Below, in pieces: positions 1-5,303 of a stretch of 9,153 bases of DNA. A program made the translations under genes and the position numbers. This DNA comes from DRGV01 sp018903055 [NCBI: bacterium]. GTDB lineage: Bacteria; UBP18; UBA7526. The stretch covers positions 1 through 9,153 of the forward strand of contig JAHIPW010000169.1 in assembly GCA_018903055.1 (NCBI GenBank). The letters are read 5' to 3'. The notes below the pieces were generated by a model that saw only the letters and a program-made list of their open reading frames with translations, was not told the DNA's origin and did not search any database. Each line of letters begins with the position of its first letter. Positions within the stretch are counted from its first letter, which is position 1.

Positions 1-410
1 AGGGACAGTTCTTAGCCCCCTGGGATGTGAAGAATATCATTGAGAAGATTGAATCCGTAGGGAATAAAAATATTCTATTAACAGAGAGGGGAACGACCTT
101 CGGTTATAATAATTTAGTGGTTGATATGAAATCTCTGCCCATCATGCGCTCCCTCGGTTATCCGGTAATTTTCGATGCCACCCATAGCGTTCAATTGCCG
201 GGAGGGAGAGGGATAGCAACCGGTGGCAATGGGGAGTACATTCCTCACCTTGCCCGAGCAGCGGTAGCCTGTGGAGTAGACGCCCTATTTCTTGAGACCC
301 ATCCCAATCCAGATAAGGCATTATCCGATGGTCCCAATATGATGGAGATAGAAGAGCTGCCAAAACTTTTAAGAGAAGTAAAAGAGATAGACAGAATAGT
401 GAGAAAGTGA
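1..410 (+). CDS. kdsA: 3-deoxy-8-phosphooctulonate synthase (KdsA), C-terminal half, 5'-truncated by the window edge
   Basis: KdsA condenses phosphoenolpyruvate with arabinose-5-phosphate to give Kdo-8-phosphate, the committed cytoplasmic step towards the Kdo of LPS. The reading frame is open from base 3, giving 135 visible residues, about half of a normal protein of roughly 270. Visible family motifs are [11 protein letters not shown] at the very start, then [26 protein letters not shown], and [15 protein letters not shown] near the end. The His of DATHS and the Glu and Asp of ETHP...SDGPN correspond to metal ligands in metal-dependent KdsA such as the Aquifex enzyme. The fourth ligand, an N-terminal Cys, lies outside the window, so the metal class cannot be settled; the TTFGYNN and ALSD wording looks more like the metal-dependent class. 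Downstream lie kdsD and kdsC. Oddity: the last codons and stop form a 12-mer, GTGAGAAAGTGA (399-410), that recurs in the repeat array after kdsD (1500-1511). Confidence 0.96.
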   Translation, partial: GQFLAPWDVKNIIEKIESVGNKNILLTERGTTFGYNNLVVDMKSLPIMRSLGYPVIFDATHSVQLPGGRGIATGGNGEYIPHLARAAVACGVDALFLETHPNPDKALSDGPNMMEIEELPKLLREVKEIDRIVRK

Positions 411-415
411 AGAAA

Positions 416-478
416 CAGGCTTCAAGCCACAGGCTACAGGTCGCAGGCTTGCAGCCTGAAGCATGAAGCTTGTAGCCT
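416..478. repeat. Nine exact-length 7-bp degenerate units with inverted halves
   Basis: The kdsA-kdsD gap divides without remainder into nine heptads. The first five are CAGGCTT-like (CAGGCTT, CAGGCTA, CAGGTCG). From 451 on they switch to the opposite orientation (GCAGCCT, GAAGCTT, GTAGCCT). AGGCTACA at 431-438 is the perfect reverse complement of TGTAGCCT at 471-478, and AGGCT 445-449 pairs with AGCCT 453-457, so a nested hairpin is possible. No U-tract follows (TAATTTTC is only weakly T-rich), so a classical terminator is not well supported. Periodicity and pairing are read directly; any role is unknown. Confidence 0.85.
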
Positions 479-482
479 AATT

Positions 483-524
483 TTCGTTGTTCATTGTAAA
501 ATGTTCAATATAAAATGAAGGAGA
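483..524. repeat. Heptad array of TTCATTG / TAAAATG type running into the kdsD start region
   Basis: Six consecutive 7-mers in one phase: TTCGTTG, TTCATTG, TAAAATG, TTCAATA, TAAAATG, AAGGAGA. The last unit contains the Shine-Dalgarno sequence AAGGAG (518-523) used by kdsD. The same word family (TTCAATG three times, then TAAAATG) sits immediately before kdsC at 1671-1698. The ATG inside TAAAATG at 515 is in frame with kdsD but is probably part of the repeat and not the true start. Confidence 0.75.
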
Positions 525-529
525 ATAGA

Positions 530-1489
530 ATGAGTATAGAGGATGCTAAGAGGGTATTGGAGATAGAATCAGAGGCCATTAAGGATTTGATAGAACAACT
601 GGATAGTAACTTCTCTCAAGCGATAGAGTTAATTAATAAGTGTAAGGGAAGAGTAATTGTCACGGGCCTGGGGAAGAGTGGGTTAATTGGTCGCAAGATC
701 GCTAGCACCCTCTCGAGCACTGGAACGAGCGCCTTCTTTGTTCATCCGGTAGAGGGAATGCATGGGGATATGGGGATGGTCATGAAAGAGGATATCGTTC
801 TTATTCTATCCTATAGCGGGGAGACGGAGGAGATGAAGAGAATCTTACCCCTGGTCAAGAGATTGGGACTGAAACTGGTCACCTTGACTGGAAATCCGGA
901 TTCCTCTTTAGCTAAGGAGTCGGATGTAATCTTGAATGTTAAAGTAAAGAGAGAGGCCTGTCCTTTTAACTTAGCCCCCACCGCCTCCACTACCGCTATG
1001 CTTGCTCTGGGCGATGCCCTGGCCATTGCTCTTTTGAATAAGAAGGGATTTAAGGAAAGCGACTTTGCCCTGATTCATCCTGCAGGAGTAATTGGAAAGA
1101 AACTCTTATTGAGAGTGGAAAATGTTATGAAAAAAGGAGAGGAGAATCCCTTAATAGATGAGGATAAAAGAGTGAAAGAGGCCCTGCTTGTTATGACCTC
1201 CACCAGACTGGGCGCGGTGAGCGTTGTGAATAAGGAGGGAAAACTTATTGGCTTCTTTACTGATGGAGACCTTCGCCGCTGCCTCCAGAAAGATAAGAAT
1301 CTTTTAGAGAAGAAGATCTCTTCAGTGATGACCAAAAAGCCGACAACCATCACCAAGAGGAAGCTGGCCACAGAGGCGGTGAGAATTTTGCAAGAGAAGG
1401 GGTTTGATAATATACCGGTGGTGGATGAGAATAATCGTCCCATTGGCATCGTCGATGAGAGAGACCTGTTGAAAGAGGGAATTGCCTGA
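530..1489 (+). CDS. kdsD: D-arabinose-5-phosphate isomerase (KdsD/KpsF family)
   Basis: Interconverts ribulose-5-phosphate and arabinose-5-phosphate in the cytoplasm, supplying the substrate of KdsA encoded just upstream. The start at 530 is chosen because AAGGAG at 518-523 lies 6 bases ahead; the in-frame ATG at 515 has no such site and lies in a repeat. The protein has 319 residues, close to the roughly 328 of E. coli KdsD. An N-terminal SIS domain (about 1-190) carries TGLGKSGLIGRK, with the conserved Lys near residue 49, then STGTSAFFVHP, HGDMGM, SYSGETEEM, EACPFNLAPTAST and ALIHPAG, matching the known active-site Lys, Glu, Glu and His positions of the family. Two CBS domains follow (about 200-319), ending in IPVVDENNRPIGIVDERDLL; CBS pairs are thought to regulate the enzyme. 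GutQ-type paralogues share this architecture, but the kdsA/kdsC context favours KdsD. Confidence 0.96.
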   Translation: MSIEDAKRVLEIESEAIKDLIEQLDSNFSQAIELINKCKGRVIVTGLGKSGLIGRKIASTLSSTGTSAFFVHPVEGMHGDMGMVMKEDIVLILSYSGETEEMKRILPLVKRLGLKLVTLTGNPDSSLAKESDVILNVKVKREACPFNLAPTASTTAMLALGDALAIALLNKKGFKESDFALIHPAGVIGKKLLLRVENVMKKGEENPLIDEDKRVKEALLVMTSTRLGAVSVVNKEGKLIGFFTDGDLRRCLQKDKNLLEKKISSVMTKKPTTITKRKLATEAVRILQEKGFDNIPVVDENNRPIGIVDERDLLKEGIA

Positions 1490-1491
1490 AA

Positions 1492-1698
1492 GTGAGCAGG
1501 TGAGAAAGTGAGAAAGTGGGAAAGTGGGAAAGTGAGACGGAGAAGCGGAGAATCGGGGAAACGGAGATCAGGTAATCGGTGACAGGTCATCGGTGATCAG
1601 TTGTTAGAAAACAGTTTTCCGATCTCTGATTTCACTACAGTTTTCCAATTTCTGTTAACTGATTTCGGATTTCAATGTTCAATGTTCAATGTAAAATG
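1492..1698. repeat. Octamer array that becomes a heptamer array and runs into the kdsC start
   Basis: Ten 8-bp units fill 1492-1571 (GTGAGAAA twice, GTGGGAAA twice, then GTGAGACG, GAGAAGCG, GAGAATCG, GGGAAACG and so on). From 1572 the period becomes exactly 7 and stays in phase to 1697: GTAATCG, GTGACAG, GTCATCG, GTGATCA, GTTGTTA, GAAAACA, then opposite-strand style units GTTTTCC, GATTTCA, TTTCTGT, TTTCGGA, and finally GTTCAAT twice and GTAAAAT. Units with GAAAAC/GAAATC character in the left part face GTTTTC/GATTTC units in the right part, so a long imperfect hairpin is possible. No promoter or terminator stands out in the 224 bp between kdsD and the chosen kdsC start. Confidence 0.85.
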
Positions 1699-1713
1699 AA
1701 AGTGAGAAAGAGA

Positions 1714-2238
1714 ATGCTCCAAGAGATACGGGAGAGAGCAAAAGGAATAAAGATGATTATTATGGATGTTGATGGGGTATTGACAGATGGCTGCATCATC
1801 TTAGGAAGTAAAGGAGAGGAGTTAAAGAATTTTTATGTCCAGGACGGCCAGGGAATCGCTCTTGCCTTACAGAAAGGGCTGATCATAGCGTTGGTTAGTG
1901 GACGGAGATCTAAAGTAGTGGAGAGAAGGGCAGAGGAATTAAAGATAAAAGAAGTCTATCAGAATATCTCAAAGAAGATAGAGGTCTATTCAAGACTCCT
2001 AAAGAAATACAACCTAAAGGATGAAGAGGTTGCTTATATCGGCGACGATCTGGGAGATATTCTTCCCTTAAAGAAGGTCGGCCTATCCTTGGCTCCAGCA
2101 AATGGAGTAGAAGAGGTCAGAGGCATCGTTCACTATGTTACCCGGGCTTCTGGAGGAAGAGGGGCAGTGAGGGAAGCGATAGACATTATCTTGAAGGCTA
2201 AGAAAACGGTAAAGGTCACGTTCAAAGGTTACGGTTAG
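1714..2238 (+). CDS. kdsC: 3-deoxy-8-phosphooctulonate phosphatase (KdsC), HAD superfamily
   Basis: Removes the phosphate from Kdo-8-phosphate to give free Kdo, the step after KdsA. All HAD signatures of the KdsC subgroup are present. DVDGVLTDG (residues 18-26) holds the catalytic Asp pair, VSGRRSKVVERR is motif II, the Lys of ISKKIEVY is motif III, YIGDDLGD is motif IV, and the C-terminal GGRGAVREAID is a KdsC hallmark. It lacks a cap domain, as the family does. With the start at 1714 the protein has 174 residues. In-frame ATGs at 1675 and 1696 would add MFNVQCK and MKVRKR, but both lie in repeated DNA (1671-1710) and no good ribosome binding site precedes any of the three; only a weak purine stretch GAGAAAGAG precedes 1714. 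The start is therefore uncertain, the function is not. The base after the stop begins the next inverted repeat. Confidence 0.94.
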   Translation: MLQEIRERAKGIKMIIMDVDGVLTDGCIILGSKGEELKNFYVQDGQGIALALQKGLIIALVSGRRSKVVERRAEELKIKEVYQNISKKIEVYSRLLKKYNLKDEEVAYIGDDLGDILPLKKVGLSLAPANGVEEVRGIVHYVTRASGGRGAVREAIDIILKAKKTVKVTFKGYG

Positions 2239-2418
2239 GATGCCCGTATCAGTAACGTTGAAGGGTTGTTGGATAACAGAAATCGGTTGTTAAAAAACGG
2301 AAATCGGTAGAGAAAACAGAGAACGGAGAACGGGAAAAACACTGATTTCAGATTTCTGATTTCGCTACTATTTTCTGATTTCCATCAACTGTTTTCCGAC
2401 TTCAAGAAAACGGGCATC
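2239..2418. repeat. Gap-filling inverted heptad array (20 units) with outer stem
   Basis: The segment begins on the base after the kdsC stop. The outer arms GATGCCCGT (2239-2247) and ACGGGCATC (2410-2418) are perfect complements; inside them TTGAAG (2258-2263) faces CTTCAA (2400-2405). Between them 2264-2403 divides exactly into twenty 7-mers. Eleven have left-hand character (GGTTGTT, AGAAATC, GGAAATC, AGAACGG twice, GAAAAAC). From 2341 nine have the opposite character (TCAGATT, TCTGATT, TATTTTC, TGATTTC, TGTTTTC). The whole could fold as one long imperfect hairpin in DNA or mRNA. It has no U-tract and is not a standard terminator. Its right half resembles the right half of the kdsD-kdsC gap. 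Confidence 0.85.
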
Positions 2419-2439
2419 GTTATCCCAACCGAATAACGA
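2417..2439 (+). promoter_or_regulatory. Small hairpin just upstream of the lptC start
   Basis: TCGTTAT at 2417-2423 is perfectly complementary to ATAACGA at 2433-2439, with a 9-base loop. It ends 11 bases before the lptC ATG, next to the purine-rich stretch AAGATGAAGAG that must serve as its weak ribosome binding site. It overlaps the outer arm of the larger inverted array by two bases. A role in lptC translation is possible but unproven. Confidence 0.4.
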
Positions 2440-2450
2440 AAGATGAAGAG

Positions 2451-2999
2451 ATGAAGAAACTGATTTTATTAGAAACTCTTATCTTAATCCTTATTTCAGG
2501 GGGCTGCACTTCAAAATCACCTCTTTCCCGAACGACAAATGATATCCCCGTTCCTCAGCAGAAGTTAGAGGATTTTAGACTAATCGCTACGGAGGGAGGA
2601 ATAAAGACCTGGGTGTTGGAGGCCCGCGCCGCCCAGATCTATGAGAAGATCAAGAAAACTTATATTCAGGACTTCAAGACCTCCCTCTATGAAGAGGGCG
2701 AACTGGCCTCCATCCTCTCTGGCCAAAGAGGAATTCTTGACATAGCCACCAATAATATGAAGGCCACGGGAAATGTAGTTGTGACCTCGGCAAAGGGCTC
2801 GTGCCTGGAGACAGAGGAACTTCGCTACCTATCCCCTACAGGAAAACAGAAGGGAAAGTTCGTTACTGAGGAGTTCGTCAAGATTACCGAGCCAGATAGG
2901 ATAACTACGGGTTATGGTCTGGAGGTAGAATCCGACTTAGAGAATGCAAAGATAAAAAGGGATGTCAAGGTAAAGGTAGAGGCTCTAAGTGTACCGTAA
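2451..2999 (+). CDS. lptC: LptC-like LPS export protein with lipoprotein-like leader
   Basis: LptC belongs to the periplasmic bridge that receives LPS from the LptB2FG ABC transporter and hands it to LptA. The protein has 182 residues (E. coli LptC has 191). It starts with a basic, strongly hydrophobic leader ending in LISGGC, with Cys at residue 19; this reads as a loose lipobox, although position -3 is Ser instead of the usual Leu. The rest has the beta-rich LptC/OstA pattern: FRLIATEGGIKTWVLEARAAQIYE, YIQDFKTSLYEEGELASILSGQRG, NNMKATGNVVVTSAKG, LETEELRYLSPTGK and ITTGYGLEVESDLENAKIKRDV. Assignment rests on this pattern and on position directly before lptA and lptB. Its 3' end overlaps lptA by 11 bases, implying translational coupling. 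The ribosome binding site is weak (GAAGAG). Anchoring by lipid or by a transmembrane helix cannot be decided from sequence alone. Confidence 0.85.
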   Translation: MKKLILLETLILILISGGCTSKSPLSRTTNDIPVPQQKLEDFRLIATEGGIKTWVLEARAAQIYEKIKKTYIQDFKTSLYEEGELASILSGQRGILDIATNNMKATGNVVVTSAKGSCLETEELRYLSPTGKQKGKFVTEEFVKITEPDRITTGYGLEVESDLENAKIKRDVKVKVEALSVP

Positions 3000-3627
3000 A
3001 TTAATCTTTCTATCCCTGATTTTTGTACTCTTTGCCCCTCCCTCCTGGGGAGGGGAGAAGAAAGGCCCCCCCCTGGATATTACCTCAGATGAGGTAGAGT
3101 ATACTAAGGTAAAGGGGAAAGAGGTAGTAATCTTCACCGGCCATGTGGTTGCTATTCAGGAGACTACTACTCTAAAGGGCGACCGACTGAAGTTCTTTCC
3201 GGATGAGAATAAGGCTGTTGCCGAAGGTCGGGCTTGGATGAAGGATGAGAAACAGAAGATGGTCCTAACAGGCGAGAGAATAGAATATTATCACGATAAA
3301 AGGTACGGGATGGCTACCGGGAGCCCAAGATTGGTGAGCGAGAAGGAGAACTTTATTCTGACTAGCAAGGAGATGGAGGCCTTTTTCCCTGAGGACAGAT
3401 TTCGGGCCACAGGAAGGGTGAAACTAGTAAGGGATGATATGGTAGCCACCGGCAAAGTACTAGATTATTTCAATAAAGAGAGGAAGGTTATTCTCACTGG
3501 TGATCCCCAGATAAGGGAAAAGGAGAACTTTATCACTGGAGATAAGATAACATTCTTCGTTGATGAATATCGGGTGATAGTTGAAGATAGAGCAAGAATA
3601 AAGTTTATTCCGGAGGGGAAGGAATGA
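2989..3627 (+). CDS. lptA: LptA/OstA-family periplasmic LPS-binding protein
   Basis: LptA polymerises into the beta-jellyroll bridge along which LPS crosses the periplasm. The start is the GTG at 2989 inside the last codons of lptC (11-base overlap), because it gives a proper signal peptide at once: basic YRK, a hydrophobic stretch LIFLSLIFVLFAPP, and a cleavage region near SWGG, with mature protein from about residue 22. The mature part is a run of OstA-type beta repeats, recognisable by recurring wording such as LDITSDEVEYTKVKGKEVVIFTG, LKGDRLKFF, MVLTGERIEYY, FRATGRVKLVRDD and ENFITGDKITFFVDE. Length 212 compares with 185 for E. coli LptA, so there is room for an extra repeat. The stop is followed directly by one arm of a 12-bp inverted repeat whose other arm covers the lptB ribosome binding site. 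Confidence 0.9.
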   Translation: MYRKLIFLSLIFVLFAPPSWGGEKKGPPLDITSDEVEYTKVKGKEVVIFTGHVVAIQETTTLKGDRLKFFPDENKAVAEGRAWMKDEKQKMVLTGERIEYYHDKRYGMATGSPRLVSEKENFILTSKEMEAFFPEDRFRATGRVKLVRDDMVATGKVLDYFNKERKVILTGDPQIREKENFITGDKITFFVDEYRVIVEDRARIKFIPEGKE

Positions 3628-3732
3628 ACCCCGCCCCTCATAGAATCGATAATCTTGAAATTGAAAAGCTTGAAATGATAGATTTTTTCTTTATAGAAGT
3701 TATTTGCTTGAGCATAAAAGGAGGGGCGGGGT
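3628..3732 (+). promoter_or_regulatory. Perfect 12-bp GC-rich inverted repeat linking the lptA stop to the lptB ribosome binding site and start
   Basis: ACCCCGCCCCTC at 3628-3639, beginning on the base after the lptA TGA, is the exact reverse complement of GAGGGGCGGGGT at 3721-3732. The right arm contains part of the lptB Shine-Dalgarno sequence (AAGGAGGGG 3718-3726) and the first two bases of its GTG start (3731-3733). In a message reading through from lptA the stem would hide the lptB start, with an 81-base AT-rich interior. The pairing is seen directly; control of lptB translation is inference. Confidence 0.7.
3670..3697 (+). promoter_or_regulatory. Possible sigma-70-type promoter inside the lptA-lptB gap
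   Basis: TTGAAA (3670-3675, 5 of 6 to TTGACA), then 16 bases, then TATAGA (3692-3697, 4 of 6 to TATAAT). The region is AT-rich and contrasts with the GC-rich arms around it. A transcript from here would start near 3704, leaving out the left arm of the inverted repeat and so leaving the lptB start open. The match is modest and could be chance. Confidence 0.3.
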
Positions 3733-4456
3733 GAAGACCCTTAAAATCCAGGGATTAGTCAAGAGCTATAAAAGAAGGAGGGTGGTAGATGATGTCAACC
3801 TGGAGGTGGGGCAGGGAGAGGTCGTTGGCCTTCTGGGCCCCAATGGAGCAGGGAAGACTACTACCTTCTATATGGTTGTGGGATTGGTCAAGCCAGATCG
3901 GGGTCGGATACTCATCGACGACTTCAATCTCAGCAAACTGCCCATGTATAAGAGGGCGAGAAAGGGGGTTGGCTATCTCGCTCAGGAGCCTTCTATCTTC
4001 AGAAAACTCACCGTGGAGGAGAATATCCTAGCTATTCTGGAGACCCTAAACCTAGACGAGGATGAAAAAGCGAATCGTTTGAAAAAACTTTTAGCAGAAC
4101 TTAATATCTCTCATCTGGCTAAAAACAGGGCCTATACCCTCTCTGGGGGAGAGAGAAGAAGGGTTGAAATTACCCGAGCCCTAGTTACCGCTCCTTCATT
4201 TATTCTTTTGGATGAGCCGTTTACTGGTATCGATCCTATCGCCATCGCTGATATCCAGGAGATTATCTTCCAACTCAAGAAGAAAGGGATTGGGATCCTG
4301 ATTACCGATCATAGCGTCCGAGAAACCTTGGCCATCACCGATCGAGCATATATCATGTATGAAGGGGAGATTCTAATCTCTGGCACCTCTCAGGAATTAG
4401 CGGATAGTAAAGAAGCCAGGGAAATCTATCTAGGAGAGAAATTCACCTTAGAATAA
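3731..4456 (+). CDS. lptB: LPS export ABC transporter ATP-binding protein LptB
   Basis: LptB is the cytoplasmic ATPase that, as a dimer with LptF and LptG, extracts LPS from the inner membrane. The GTG at 3731 is chosen as start: AAGGAGGGG lies just upstream, and the resulting 241 residues match the usual LptB length and beginning; an upstream in-frame TTG at 3704 lacks support. Motifs in order: Walker A GPNGAGKT (36-43), Q-loop Gln 85 in [15 protein letters not shown], signature [15 protein letters not shown] (from 137), Walker [14 protein letters not shown] with catalytic Glu 162, and switch His 194 in [11 protein letters not shown]. The wording FYMVVG, SIFRKL and ITDHxVRETL is specific to LptB among ABC ATPases. 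LptF and LptG are not in the window. Translation may be controlled by the inverted repeat covering its start. Confidence 0.97.
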   Translation: MKTLKIQGLVKSYKRRRVVDDVNLEVGQGEVVGLLGPNGAGKTTTFYMVVGLVKPDRGRILIDDFNLSKLPMYKRARKGVGYLAQEPSIFRKLTVEENILAILETLNLDEDEKANRLKKLLAELNISHLAKNRAYTLSGGERRRVEITRALVTAPSFILLDEPFTGIDPIAIADIQEIIFQLKKKGIGILITDHSVRETLAITDRAYIMYEGEILISGTSQELADSKEAREIYLGEKFTLE

Positions 4457-4541
4457 ACGCAAAAGCGCCAAAAGGAACGCTAAAACGCCAAAAAGTCCGC
4501 TAAGATTTTTGCGTCTTTCAGTTAAATTTTGTGTTTTGGCG
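4457..4541. repeat. Twelve-unit inverted heptad array between lptB and hpf
   Basis: From 4458 to 4541 the sequence divides exactly into twelve 7-mers. The left half is CGCAAAA, GCGCCAA, GCTAAAA, CGCCAAA and similar; the right half is TTTTGCG, TCTTTCA, TTTGTGT, TTTGGCG and similar. CGCAAAA (4458-4464) is the exact complement of TTTTGCG (4507-4513), and CGCCAAAA (4486-4493) of TTTTGGCG (4534-4541). The array begins two bases after the lptB stop and ends shortly before the hpf ribosome binding site. An ATP-synthase-like or sigma-54 gene could fit here in other genomes, but nothing coding is present. Confidence 0.8.
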
Positions 4542-4560
4542 GTTACAAGGGAGGTTTAAG

Positions 4561-5103
4561 ATGGATTTAACTATTACTGGACGGGGAATTAAAATAACCG
4601 CACCTCTAAGAAATTATATTCAGAAGAAGATGGCAGATGTTTTGAAGTATTTCGAGAAACTGGTGAGTGCCCACGTTAAGATTATTGTTTCCAAGGAGCG
4701 TCAAAGGGCGGAGGTAGTCATCTATGGAGATGGCCTTACTTTCAAGGCCCTTCAGGTCTCACCTGATATGTATGCCTCTTTCGATGAGGCGCTGGCTAAG
4801 GTTACCGGGCAGATAAAAAAACACAAAGATATAGTTTCTCACAAGGGAAGACATAAGCCAAAACACTTCGGGGCCAAGATAAAGGTTATTACCCCAAGCG
4901 AGATCAAGAAAGAGAAGCACGGGATTATTTCAAGTAGAAGGTTTGCCATAAAACCCATGAGTCCATCAGAGGCAGCAGAACAGATGGAACTATTGGATTA
5001 TAGCTTCTTTGTTTTCTTCAATCCTCAAACAGAGCAAGTGAACGTTGTCTATCGCAGGAAGGATAAAAACTACGGCCTCATCGAGCCTGAGTTCTGGTTT
5101 TAA
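4561..5103 (+). CDS. hpf: Ribosome hibernation-promoting factor, long form (HPF/RaiA)
   Basis: Long-form HPF binds the 30S decoding region with its N-terminal domain and dimerises through its C-terminal domain, joining two 70S ribosomes into inactive 100S particles in starved cells. The ATG at 4561 is preceded by a strong AAGGGAGG (4547-4554). The product has 180 residues, typical of the long form. The N-terminal domain (about 1-105) begins MDLTITGRGIKITAPLRNYI and is rich in Lys/Arg. A linker of about 25 residues follows. The C-terminal dimerisation domain (about 125-180) has the classic KPMSPSEAAEQMELLDYSFFVFFN and VNVVYRRKDKNYGLIEPEF. In many proteobacteria hpf lies downstream of lptB with rpoN between; here rpoN is missing. 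The last codons and stop form one arm of a hairpin. Confidence 0.96.
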   Translation: MDLTITGRGIKITAPLRNYIQKKMADVLKYFEKLVSAHVKIIVSKERQRAEVVIYGDGLTFKALQVSPDMYASFDEALAKVTGQIKKHKDIVSHKGRHKPKHFGAKIKVITPSEIKKEKHGIISSRRFAIKPMSPSEAAEQMELLDYSFFVFFNPQTEQVNVVYRRKDKNYGLIEPEFWF

Positions 5104-5120
5104 TAAATTAAAACCAGAAC
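5091..5120 (+). terminator. Perfect 13-bp hairpin overlapping the hpf stop codon
   Basis: GTTCTGGTTTTAA (5091-5103, the final hpf codons including TAA) is the exact reverse complement of TTAAAACCAGAAC (5108-5120), with the 4-base loop TAAA. A stem this long at a 3' gene end suggests transcript termination or mRNA end protection, but no run of U follows (AACCTTTGG), so intrinsic termination is doubtful. The right arm is also the beginning of the first copy of a 54-bp tandem repeat. Confidence 0.5.
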
Positions 5121-5219
5121 AACCTTTGGCGAGTGCAACGAGACAAAGTCCTTTGGTTTTAAAAGAACCAAAACAACCTTTGGCGAGTGAAACGAGACAA
5201 AGTCCTTTGGTTCTGAAAG
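5112..5219. repeat. Two-copy 54-bp tandem direct repeat
   Basis: Copy 1 is 5112-5165 and copy 2 is 5166-5219. They differ at four positions in 54. Each carries AACC(A/G)...CAACCTTTGGCGAGTG, then ACGAGACAAAGTCCTTTGG. At the junction TTTGGTT (5152-5158) faces AACCAAA (5166-5172), giving a hairpin centred between copies. Because 54 is a multiple of three, both strands stay open through the repeat and give spurious 18-residue peptide repeats; the absence of a start site and the amino-acid-changing differences argue against coding. Confidence 0.85.
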
Positions 5220-5303
5220 ACACGAATCATCGCGAATGACACGAAGCAAGAAATAAAGGGATGCGAATATACGCGAATACTAAAACACGCCTGCCCCGTG
5301 GGA

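Noticed and set aside
1075-1590. Open frame of 171 codons on the - strand
   Set aside because: Shadow of kdsD plus the octamer array; low-complexity Ser/Phe/Leu-rich product without recognisable domains.
1675-1713. kdsC start at ATG 1675 or 1696
   Set aside because: These ATGs come from the TTCAATG/TAAAATG repeat and add residues atypical of KdsC; kept only as alternatives to 1714.
3704-3730. lptB start at TTG 3704
   Set aside because: The GTG at 3731 has a strong ribosome binding site and gives the family's usual N-terminus and length of 241.
5112-5219. Possible CRISPR remnant
   Set aside because: The entire 54-bp unit is repeated, including what would be the spacer, and only two copies exist; no cas genes nearby.
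4990-5223. Open frame on the - strand with an 18-residue peptide repeat
   Set aside because: The repeat is only the 54-bp DNA duplication read in frame (54 is divisible by 3); no ribosome binding site, it overlaps hpf, and the + strand gives an equally open frame.
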